Part shown: positions 16,505 to 24,173 of the stretch, in pieces
Layout: every line of letters starts with the position of its first letter
Numbering within the stretch: the stretch's first letter is position 1
From: Rhodoluna sp.
GTDB taxonomy: Bacteria > Actinomycetota > Actinomycetes > Actinomycetales > Microbacteriaceae
Assembly (NCBI GenBank): GCA_016462375.1
Contig: JAEMTJ010000012.1
Coordinates: forward strand, 1 to 31,653
Length of the DNA stretch: 31,653 nt
Reading direction: 5' to 3'
The notes under the pieces: generated by a model
Told to the model about the DNA's origin: nothing
What the model saw: the letters and a program-made list of their open reading frames with translations, nothing else
Database searches by the model: none
Position numbers and translations under genes: made by a program

Positions 16505-17188
16505 ATGGCCGTTAGCGAAGCATCCAATCTTTTTGCACCTAGACCTGGTCGACTTTTTACCATCGGTCAGGTAATTGACAAAATCAAAGTTGATTTCCCA
16601 GACCTAACCCCTTCAAAGATTCGTTTTCTAGAAGATCAAGGTTTATTCTCACCTTTTAGAACCGAATCTGGTTACCGTAAATATAGTGAAGCTCACATTG
16701 AAAGAGTTCGGTTAATTCTTGAACTGCAGAGAGATAAGTTTCTGCCTCTCAAAGTTATTCGGACATACCTAGATGACCTAGATTCTGGAAAGCAGCCATC
16801 GCTTCCAACTGCAACTAGACGTCCCAGTGTTACCCGTAAGTTCAGCAAGCTAGAACTTGTTGCAGAGAGCGGTGTCAATGAGACTCTGCTCGCAGAGGCT
16901 CAGCAATCACAGTTGATTGGCGCAGAACCCTTTGAATACAGCGACATTGAAATCGCTCGTTCACTTATGCAACTGCAGCGCTTTGGTATTTCAGCCAGAC
17001 ACCTTAGAGGCATTAAAACTTCAGTTGATAGAGACCTTGGTTTGATCCAGGGAGTCGTTGCCAGCGTCAAGAAACAACGTGATCCGGCAGCGAAATCAAG
17101 AGCCGCAGCCTATGCTAACGAAATTGAGTCACACTTTGCAGTGATTAGAGCAGAGCTGATTCGCGCTGTAATAGACAAAATCGACTAA
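16505..17188 (+). CDS. ftsR: MerR-family regulator, FtsR/Rv1828-like
   Basis: This 227-residue protein begins with a MerR winged helix-turn-helix (about 17-90; FTIGQVIDKI, then TPSKIRFLEDQGLFSPFRT and GYRKYSEAHIERV). An all-helical C-terminal region follows with no obvious metal-binding cysteines. Its place directly after garA matches Rv1828 and Corynebacterium glutamicum FtsR, which activates ftsZ and influences cell division. I infer the same role here from gene order and domain layout. ATG 16505 follows garA closely and lacks a strong ribosome binding site, so it is probably cotranscribed with garA. Confidence 0.85.
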   Translation: MAVSEASNLFAPRPGRLFTIGQVIDKIKVDFPDLTPSKIRFLEDQGLFSPFRTESGYRKYSEAHIERVRLILELQRDKFLPLKVIRTYLDDLDSGKQPSLPTATRRPSVTRKFSKLELVAESGVNETLLAEAQQSQLIGAEPFEYSDIEIARSLMQLQRFGISARHLRGIKTSVDRDLGLIQGVVASVKKQRDPAAKSRAAAYANEIESHFAVIRAELIRAVIDKID

Positions 17189-17299
17189 TACGACACGCCG
17201 AAGAAGAATATTAACCCCCTTTGGTCAGGGGTAAGCGGAACAATTAAACAAAGCTTCAATAACTGGTTGAACTTTAGAGTATTAGGAGAGGAGGTCAAC
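17189..17299 (+). promoter_or_regulatory. Intergenic region between the two MerR genes, likely carrying a promoter
   Basis: This 111-base gap holds a short CCCC...GGGG hairpin (about 17215-17230) without a T tract, so it is a poor terminator. Farther on are an imperfect inverted repeat TTCAA (17255-17259) / TTGAA (17267-17271) and a strong purine-rich ribosome binding site AGGAGAGGAGGT at 17284-17295. The repeat could be an operator for a MerR dimer, but the arms are short. I could not place a convincing -35/-10 pair. Confidence 0.3.
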
Positions 17300-17908
17300 A
17301 TGGACTCAAATCAGACCGAAGTTGGTGCCGTCATAAAGGAACCAACGACTGAAACTGGCCGAATCGTGCTTAGCGAAGCCAGCGAATTTGCATACTTGCA
17401 AGATGACCTCTTTGCAGTTTCCCAACCTTGGCATGACCCAAATGTTGGCTACCGAGGAACATCAGCGGCTGGTGCAGCTGGCATTAGTTACCGTCAACTT
17501 GATTACTGGGATCGAACCAAACTTGTTCAACCAAGCGTTAGAGGTGCAGCCGGTTCTGGAACCCAAAGACTTTACTCATTCCGAGACATTCTTGTTCTAA
17601 AACTGATAAAGCGTTTCATTGATGCTGGTGTATCACTGCAGCAGATTCGAATTGCCATTCAGCAACTTCGTGAGGCTGGAATTAGTGACCTAGCCAAAAT
17701 CACACTTATCTCAGATGGTGCCAAAGTTTATCTCTGTACTTCAGTTGATGAGGTCATTGACTTACTAGATCGTGGCCAGGGCGTATTCGGAATTTCTGTT
17801 GGCAAGGTACTTGGCGAGGTGGAGGCAACTCTCACCACAATCAATCCAAGCCACATCGAAGACCTCGATGAGTTGACCCTGAAGAGGCTTAGCAAGAAAG
17901 CTATTTAG
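17300..17908 (+). CDS. MerR-family regulator, Rv1830-like
   Basis: From ATG 17300 this 202-residue protein has an N-terminal flexible region, then a MerR helix-turn-helix (about 55-115, with ISYRQLDYWDRTKLVQPS and QRLYSFRDILVLKLIKRFI). A helical dimerisation segment (VSLQQIRIAIQQLREAG) and a small C-terminal domain follow. The second MerR gene in this cluster corresponds to M. tuberculosis Rv1830, implicated in cell-division control. A frame opening at TTG 17267 is longer, but the ATG has an excellent AGGAGAGGAGGT five to six bases upstream. The stop codon lies two bases from the end of the convergent ParA gene. Confidence 0.85.
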   Translation: MDSNQTEVGAVIKEPTTETGRIVLSEASEFAYLQDDLFAVSQPWHDPNVGYRGTSAAGAAGISYRQLDYWDRTKLVQPSVRGAAGSGTQRLYSFRDILVLKLIKRFIDAGVSLQQIRIAIQQLREAGISDLAKITLISDGAKVYLCTSVDEVIDLLDRGQGVFGISVGKVLGEVEATLTTINPSHIEDLDELTLKRLSKKAI

Positions 17909-17910
17909 TT

Positions 17911-18936
17911 TTATTCTTCGGAACTTTCAGTTAGAGCCCTAATCTGTTTTGCTGTCAGGGTCTGACGAATAACCTCATTGAACTTATCTTCATATTCTGG
18001 AGAGACTGTGGGAATCACTTCTGGCTCTATAGCAATAATTTCACTAACAACTTCAGTCTTAGCTGGGAAGCTTGGCTCGGTGTCTCGACTGCGCTTAGAA
18101 AAGCGACTCTTAGCATCGGTCTTTCGCTTACGAAGAGTGCTGCCTGGATCCTCGGCTTGAAAAGCAGCGAGAGCTTGCTCAAGTAATACGTCAAAGCGAT
18201 TAGAGAGTTTGGCTGCTGATTGACCTGGCCAAGTATGAATTGACTTACCCGCACCGGAGGCCTGTTGCAAGGCAGTTTTTTCCTCCAGTGGGGGACTGAG
18301 CATTAGATCTCCAAATAGCTCGTCTAACTCATTTACTCGAAACTGGTGTTCAGCAACGCTGGCTCGAAGTCGGTTAACTAATACCCCTAAAAGGTGAACC
18401 CTGCGATTGACCTTGTTACGTACCTCAACGATTGCTTTAACTGCAGTCTCTATTGAGATAACTGAGTTGATGGCGGGTTCGGCAATTAAAAGCACTCGGT
18501 CGCTGGCAACCCAAGCCATTCGGGTCAATGCTCCGATCGAAGGCGGTGTGTCAATTAGGACGAGGTCATAATCATCTTCAATGGTCGCTAGAGCTCGCTC
18601 AATCTGCCAAAGGGATTTGAATGAAGGGCTTCCCTTATTCTCGATGGTCAATCTAGGGTTGCCGACCATGATATCTAAGCGCCCTGTCTGCCCCTTAGCC
18701 CAAGATGAGACTACAATTGCCCTTAGCACAGTGTTGTGCCGGGGCTTCTTGATTACTTCGGCCGCTGAATAGTCAAAATCCCCAACCGCACCTAAACCAA
18801 TGCTTGCGTTGCACTGTGGGTCTAAATCAATCACCAGTGTGCGTAGGTTCCTAGACATGGCGGCAGAGGCAAGACCAAGGGTAACCGTGGTTTTACCAAC
18901 TCCGCCTTTCAAGGCGCTAATGCTTAATACTTGCAC
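17911..18936 (-). CDS. ParA-family ATPase with charged C-terminal tail
   Basis: This is a cytoplasmic ParA/MinD-like ATPase of 341 residues. It has deviant Walker A KGGVGKTT at 10-17, the IDLDPQCNASIGLG segment, and Walker B around D129 in LVLIDTPPSIGALT. After the ATPase core (about 1-255) comes a basic then acidic, probably disordered tail, ending in a short helix (LTAKQIRALTESSEE). No parB-like partner is adjacent; neighbours are a MerR gene and, divergently, pyruvate carboxylase. The start is GTG 18936 without a strong ribosome binding site. The cargo is unknown; protein or complex positioning is as likely as DNA partition. Confidence 0.82.
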   Translation of the reverse strand: MQVLSISALKGGVGKTTVTLGLASAAMSRNLRTLVIDLDPQCNASIGLGAVGDFDYSAAEVIKKPRHNTVLRAIVVSSWAKGQTGRLDIMVGNPRLTIENKGSPSFKSLWQIERALATIEDDYDLVLIDTPPSIGALTRMAWVASDRVLLIAEPAINSVISIETAVKAIVEVRNKVNRRVHLLGVLVNRLRASVAEHQFRVNELDELFGDLMLSPPLEEKTALQQASGAGKSIHTWPGQSAAKLSNRFDVLLEQALAAFQAEDPGSTLRKRKTDAKSRFSKRSRDTEPSFPAKTEVVSEIIAIEPEVIPTVSPEYEDKFNEVIRQTLTAKQIRALTESSEE

Positions 18937-19003
18937 CTGACTAGGCTACCTTTTGATTTAGTTGCAACCCGTTATTTGTTCGCCTGACTGCAGTTAGGAA
19001 ATC

Positions 19004-22000
19004 ATGTTCAGCAAAATTTTGGTTGCCAACCGAGGTGAAATCGCCATCCGCGCCTTCAGGGCAGCCTATGAGTTAGGCGCTAAAACTGTTGCCGTTTTTG
19101 CCTATGAGGACAGAAACTCTTCGCACCGACTAAAAGCCGATGAGGCATACCAAATAGGTGAAATCGGCCACCCAGTTCGTGCCTACCTAGATGTTTCAGA
19201 AATCATTCGTGTTGCCTTGGAATGTGGTGCAGATGCGATCTATCCAGGCTACGGATTCTTATCTGAGAACCCAGAACTAGCTGAATCAGCTAAAGCCAAT
19301 GGAATAACTTTTGTTGGTCCGACCTCAGATGTTCTAGAACTTGCTGGCAACAAGGTCAACGCTAAGGAAGCCGCAATTGCTGCAAATGTTCCAGTTCTAA
19401 AATCTTCAAGACAGTCCGAAGACACTTCAGTTCTAATCGAAGATGCTAAAGAAATCGGTTTCCCTCTTTTTGTTAAAGCTGTTGCCGGCGGTGGCGGACG
19501 AGGAATGCGTCGCGTTGCCGATGAACAATCGCTGCCAGCTGCACTTGGTGAAGCTATGCGTGAAGCAGAAAGTGCTTTTGGCGATGCACGAGTATTTCTA
19601 GAACAAGCTGTTCTAAGACCTCGACACATTGAAGTTCAGATCTTGGCTGATGGTCAAGGAAACGTAGTGCACCTTTTTGAGCGTGACTGTTCTGTTCAAA
19701 GAAGAAACCAAAAGGTTGTCGAGATTGCTCCTGCTCCAAATATCAGTCAAGAACTTCGTGAAGAACTTTACCGAGACGCTGTTGCTTTTGCTAAGCAAGT
19801 AGGTTATGTCAATGCGGGAACAGTTGAATTCCTAATCGACACAGTTGGGCCAAATGCAGGCAAGCACGTCTTTATTGAAATGAATCCTAGAATTCAAGTT
19901 GAGCACACTGTGACCGAAGAGATCACTGGCATTGATTTGGTTCAATCTCAGATGTTAATCGCTTCGGGTAAAACACTTATTGAGTTAGAACTCACCCAGG
20001 ACAAGATTGAAATGAATGGTTTTGCTATTCAATGCAGAATCACAACCGAAGATCCATCGGCAGGTTTTAGACCAGACACAGGCAAAATTAGCACCTATCG
20101 CTCACCAGGTGGTGCTGGTATTCGCCTTGACGGTGGAACCGTTTCAACGGGAAGCGAAATCAGTCCGCACTTTGATTCGCTGCTGGTAAAACTTGTTACC
20201 AGAGGCAGAGATTTAAGAACTGCCGTTAGTCGAGCAGAGCGTGCACTTGCTGAATTTAGAATTCGGGGAGTTTCCACAAACATTGCTTTCTTACAAGGGG
20301 TACTTGCTGACCCTAGTTTTGCAGCTGGAGAACTAAGCACCGCATTCATCGATGAAAGACCAGAGTTGCTCACCGCTCATGCCTCGCTGGATAGAGGAAC
20401 AAAGATTTTGAACTGGCTGGCTGATGTCACTGTGAACCAACCCTATGGTTCTAGGGGAGACTTGATTTCACCAGCATCAAAGCTGCCGAAGATTGATTTG
20501 ACTAAGCCTGCCCCAAATGGTTCCCGTCAACAGTTGATTGAAATGGGCCCGGAAGGTTTTTCTAAGGCTCTTAGAGCCCAAGCTGCAGTTGCGATTACTG
20601 ACACTACTTTTAGAGATGCTCATCAGTCTCTATTGGCAACCAGAGTTAGATCTCGAGATCTAGTTCAGGTTGCACCTTACGAGGCGAGAGTTCTCCACAA
20701 ATTGTTCTCAGTCGAAGCTTGGGGAGGAGCAACATATGACGTTGCTCTTCGTTTCTTAGGTGAAGACCCTTGGACAAGGCTGACTGCTCTTAGAGAAGCA
20801 ATGCCAAACATCTGTATTCAAATGTTGCTGCGGGGTCAGAACACCGTTGGCTACACTCCTTACCCAGTCGAGGTGACCGAAGCTTTTGTTTCTGAAGCGG
20901 CACTCTCAGGCGTCGACATCTTTAGAATCTTTGACGCACTCAACGATGTTGATCAGATGATTCCAGCCATTAGTGCTGTGCTAAAGACTAAGTCTGCAGT
21001 TGCTGAAGTTGCAATCTGCTACACCGGAGACCTACTAAACCCAAACGAGAAGCTATACACCCTCGACTACTACCTAGCTTTAGCTAGGCAGGTAGTTAAA
21101 GCTGGTGCGCACATTCTTGCCATTAAAGATATGGCCGGACTCCTAAGACCTCAGGCGGCAGCCAAGTTGGTCAAAGCGCTACGTGCTGAGTTTGGTGTTC
21201 CCGTTCATCTGCACACACACGACACAGCCGGCGGACAGTTAGCCACTCTCATTGCAGCCATCGATGCGGGTGTTGACGCAGTTGACGTAGCTTCTGCGCC
21301 AATGGCAGGAACTACTAGCCAACCTTCTGCATCAGCTTTGATTGCCGCTCTTGAGCACACCGATAGAGATGCTGGCATCACGCTTGATGAGATAACAGCT
21401 CTTGAACCATATTGGGAAGCGGTAAGAAACGTTTACGCACCTTTTGAATCAGGCCTCCGAGGACCTACCGGTCGTGTATACAAGCACGAAATACCAGGTG
21501 GTCAACTAAGCAACCTTCGTCAACAAGCCATTGCTCTTGGTTTGGGTAATCAGTTCGAAAGAGTTGAAGACATGTATGCGGCAGCTAACGAAATTCTCGG
21601 AAGACCGCCGAAGGTTACTCCATCTTCAAAAGTTGTTGGTGACCTAGCTCTGCATCTTGTCGCTGTAAATGCAGACCCTGCTGATTTTGCTGCCAACCCA
21701 CAGAACTATGACATTCCAGATTCAGTAGTTGGTTTTATGGCCGGTGAACTAGGCGATTTGCCAGGTGGCTGGCCAGAACCTTTCAGAACTAAAGTTCTGC
21801 AAGGAAAGAGCCCTAAGTTTGGCCTGGTTGCAGTATCCCCAGCCGATCTGGAGAATTTGGTTTCTGAAGACACGGGCATTCGAAGGAGCACCCTAAATCG
21901 ACTGTTGTTCCCTGGCCCAACCGCTGAGTTTGAAAAGGCTAAAGCCACATTTGGAAACCTTGATCCAGTGGACACCTTGGACTACCTCTACGGATTAGAG

Positions 22001-22420
22001 CAGGGTCATGAACATGTAGTTGAGATCGCCAAGGGGGTTCGAATCTTCGTTGGTCTTGAAGCAATCGGCTCGCCTGACACGAAGGGCTTTAGAACGGTAA
22101 TGGCTACCTTCAACGGTCAATTGCGTCCGATCAACATCAGGGACAGAAAAATCTCTACAACCGTAGTTTCAGCAGAAAAGGCTAATTTGGCTAACCCAGC
22201 TGAGGTCGCTGCTCCCTTCGCTGGCGTGGTTACCCTTCAGGTTGTTGAGGGTACACATGTTGAGCTTGGACAGCCAGTTGCCACCATTGAGGCTATGAAG
22301 ATGGAAGCTACCATTACGGCCAATATCTCAGGTGTTATCAGGCGCTTAGCCATAGCCAAGACCCAGGCAGTGGAATCAGGGGACCTCATCCTCGTGGTTG
22401 AACCCAAACTAAGCGAATAG
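19004..22420 (+). CDS. pyc: Pyruvate carboxylase
   Basis: This biotin enzyme makes oxaloacetate from pyruvate and bicarbonate, the anaplerotic step feeding the citric acid cycle. The 1138-residue polypeptide has the normal full-length order. The biotin carboxylase domain (1 to about 450) begins KILVANRGEIAIRAF and carries the ATP-grasp loop GGGGRGMRRV. The carboxyltransferase domain (from about 530) has TDTTFRDAHQSLLATRVR, the metal site LHTHDTAGG and the lysine segment AIKDMAGLLRP. The biotinyl domain has EAMKMEA, with the biotinylated lysine at 1099. ATG 19004 follows TTAGGAAATC. A ParA-like gene diverges 67 bases upstream. Confidence 0.97.
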   Translation: MFSKILVANRGEIAIRAFRAAYELGAKTVAVFAYEDRNSSHRLKADEAYQIGEIGHPVRAYLDVSEIIRVALECGADAIYPGYGFLSENPELAESAKANGITFVGPTSDVLELAGNKVNAKEAAIAANVPVLKSSRQSEDTSVLIEDAKEIGFPLFVKAVAGGGGRGMRRVADEQSLPAALGEAMREAESAFGDARVFLEQAVLRPRHIEVQILADGQGNVVHLFERDCSVQRRNQKVVEIAPAPNISQELREELYRDAVAFAKQVGYVNAGTVEFLIDTVGPNAGKHVFIEMNPRIQVEHTVTEEITGIDLVQSQMLIASGKTLIELELTQDKIEMNGFAIQCRITTEDPSAGFRPDTGKISTYRSPGGAGIRLDGGTVSTGSEISPHFDSLLVKLVTRGRDLRTAVSRAERALAEFRIRGVSTNIAFLQGVLADPSFAAGELSTAFIDERPELLTAHASLDRGTKILNWLADVTVNQPYGSRGDLISPASKLPKIDLTKPAPNGSRQQLIEMGPEGFSKALRAQAAVAITDTTFRDAHQSLLATRVRSRDLVQVAPYEARVLHKLFSVEAWGGATYDVALRFLGEDPWTRLTALREAMPNICIQMLLRGQNTVGYTPYPVEVTEAFVSEAALSGVDIFRIFDALNDVDQMIPAISAVLKTKSAVAEVAICYTGDLLNPNEKLYTLDYYLALARQVVKAGAHILAIKDMAGLLRPQAAAKLVKALRAEFGVPVHLHTHDTAGGQLATLIAAIDAGVDAVDVASAPMAGTTSQPSASALIAALEHTDRDAGITLDEITALEPYWEAVRNVYAPFESGLRGPTGRVYKHEIPGGQLSNLRQQAIALGLGNQFERVEDMYAAANEILGRPPKVTPSSKVVGDLALHLVAVNADPADFAANPQNYDIPDSVVGFMAGELGDLPGGWPEPFRTKVLQGKSPKFGLVAVSPADLENLVSEDTGIRRSTLNRLLFPGPTAEFEKAKATFGNLDPVDTLDYLYGLEQGHEHVVEIAKGVRIFVGLEAIGSPDTKGFRTVMATFNGQLRPINIRDRKISTTVVSAEKANLANPAEVAAPFAGVVTLQVVEGTHVELGQPVATIEAMKMEATITANISGVIRRLAIAKTQAVESGDLILVVEPKLSE

Positions 22421-22487
22421 ACTTACCCAATAAGTTATTGATTTAGGGCTTTATTTGCACTGAATTGGAAAACATAAGGAATTGGCT

Positions 22488-23672
22488 TTGGCAGAAAAAT
22501 TTGAAGGTAAAAACTCTCGCTCCAGAGATGACTCAGGCTCTAGCGCTGAGCTAAGCGCTAACTCAATTGAGGCCAGCACGGTTGATCTGACTCCAACAAC
22601 TTCATCTATTAAAGTTGTCACGGAATCGACAGCGATTGTCCCAACCGGCGGTGCATCTGAAACGGCTAGCCTGGCTAGCTCTCAAACTGGTTATTCAAGA
22701 AGAGATAGCCTGCGCGGAGATGCTTTTGATCAGCCAGAGCCAGCGGCGATGCTCACCGCGGATCGTCTTATCGAGGTGAATTCGAAGACTAGGCCATCAC
22801 CTGAATCTGGTTTCCGCAGATTCATTTACTTCCTATCTCTGAAGACGATCAACTTGGGTGATAACCTGCGGGTTCGCGAACGTAAGGCCATCGACGCTCG
22901 AATCGCTACAAATCTAGGTGGCGGGGCAAGATTTGTCCCAGTTTTAACCCGTAAGGGCGGAGTGGGTAAAACAACTGTTACCACTTTGCTCGGAATGGCT
23001 ATGGCACTAGCTAGAGAAGATCGAGTTATCGCGATTGACGCTAACCCCGACCGTGGAACTCTTGCTGAACGCGTTAGCAAGTCAACAAGATTCACCGTCA
23101 GAGATGTTGTCAACAGAGCAGCGGCCATTGATGGTTTCACTGATTTTTCAACTATGGTCTCTCGTGATGTGACCAGACTTCACGTACTTGCATCCGACAG
23201 CGACCCAATGCTTTCTGAAGCATTCGATGAAGGAGATTACAACGTAGTTGCCGATATGGCAGCTCGTTATTACACCATCATCTTGACTGACTGTGGAACT
23301 GGTATCGTGCACTCGGTTATGCGTCCGACCCTGCAGCGAGCTAATGGACTAGTCATTGTCTCGGGTGGTTCAGTTGATGAAGCAAGACTGGCTTCCGAGA
23401 CTCTAACTTGGCTTGAGGCTAACGGCTATGGTGATCTAGTTAGAGGCTCAGTAGTTGCGCTCAATACTGCAACGCAGGGAACCAACCTTGTGAAGTTGGA
23501 TGAGATTGAAGCCCACTTCAAATCACGTGTTCGTGCAGTTGTAAAGATTCCTTATGACCCAGCTCTTGCTGCTGGTTCAGTAATCAAGTTCGATCAACTA
23601 CACCGCAACACTCGTGAAGCTGCTCGAGTACTTGCTGCTTTAGTTGTTGAGGGCTTGGCCAAGAGCAACTAG
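22488..23672 (+). CDS. MinD/ParA-like ATPase with long disordered N-terminus
   Basis: This third ParA-superfamily member of the window has about 394 residues. The first 105 residues are rich in S, T, A and E and probably disordered. A conserved basic stretch (FRRFIYFLSLKTINLGDN) then precedes the ATPase domain, which has Walker A KGGVGKTT at about 156-163 and the IDANPDRGTLAERV segment. The Walker B region is unusual (IILTDCGTGIVHSVM). This pattern resembles actinobacterial EspI-type ATPases linked to secretion or polar growth, but no secretion genes are nearby, so the role is unknown. I prefer TTG 22488, seven bases after AAGGA, over TTG 22482, which is too close to it. def follows three bases after the stop. 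Confidence 0.82.
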   Translation: MAEKFEGKNSRSRDDSGSSAELSANSIEASTVDLTPTTSSIKVVTESTAIVPTGGASETASLASSQTGYSRRDSLRGDAFDQPEPAAMLTADRLIEVNSKTRPSPESGFRRFIYFLSLKTINLGDNLRVRERKAIDARIATNLGGGARFVPVLTRKGGVGKTTVTTLLGMAMALAREDRVIAIDANPDRGTLAERVSKSTRFTVRDVVNRAAAIDGFTDFSTMVSRDVTRLHVLASDSDPMLSEAFDEGDYNVVADMAARYYTIILTDCGTGIVHSVMRPTLQRANGLVIVSGGSVDEARLASETLTWLEANGYGDLVRGSVVALNTATQGTNLVKLDEIEAHFKSRVRAVVKIPYDPALAAGSVIKFDQLHRNTREAARVLAALVVEGLAKSN

Positions 23673-23675
23673 TTC

Positions 23676-24173
23676 ATGACAGTTAGAGAAATACGTCTCT
23701 TCGGCGATCCAGTTCTAAAATCGCCTTGTGATTTAGTTACTGACTTTGGAATAAAAACCCAAACTTTAATTTCGGATCTAATTGACACCACTAAGGAACC
23801 GGGCAGAGCTGGAGTAGCAGCACCGCAGATTGGTGTTTCACTCCGAGCTTTTAGTTACAACGTTGCTGGCAAAGTTGGCTACCTAATAAATCCACATAAC
23901 TTAGTTCTCTCCGGAGACCCATTTCTCACCGAAGAGGGCTGTCTGTCTGTTCCTGGCCATTGGCATTTGACCACTCGCTATCCTGAAGCGTCGCTGACTG
24001 GTCAACTACTAGATGAAAGTGAAGTAACTATTTCTGGTAACGGGTTATTGGCACAAGCTCTGCAACACGAATATGACCATCTCGATGGCTTGCTCTATCT
24101 AGATAGGCTCAACGCAGAACAGCGTAAAGAAGCTATGAAGCTTTTACGCCAATCAGATTGGTTTATGCGTTAG
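23676..24173 (+). CDS. def: Peptide deformylase
   Basis: This metalloenzyme removes the formyl group from the N-terminal methionine of new proteins. The 165-residue product has all three motifs: GRAGVAAPQIG at 43-53 (the actinobacterial variant of GxGxAAPQ), EGCLS with metal ligand C89, and QHEYDHLDG with H131, E132 and H135. It probably shares a transcript with the ATPase gene before it, since only three bases separate them and there is no clear ribosome binding site. Its stop codon overlaps that of the convergent acyl-CoA ligase gene by four bases (TTAG). Confidence 0.95.
   Translation: MTVREIRLFGDPVLKSPCDLVTDFGIKTQTLISDLIDTTKEPGRAGVAAPQIGVSLRAFSYNVAGKVGYLINPHNLVLSGDPFLTEEGCLSVPGHWHLTTRYPEASLTGQLLDESEVTISGNGLLAQALQHEYDHLDGLLYLDRLNAEQRKEAMKLLRQSDWFMR

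Noticed and set aside
17215..17230. CCCC/GGGG hairpin as a terminator after the FtsR-like gene
   Set aside because: Four base pairs and no following T run.
22421..22435. ACTTA-CCCAA-TAAGT hairpin as the terminator of pyc
   Set aside because: Only five mostly A-T pairs and no T tract; too weak to call a terminator.
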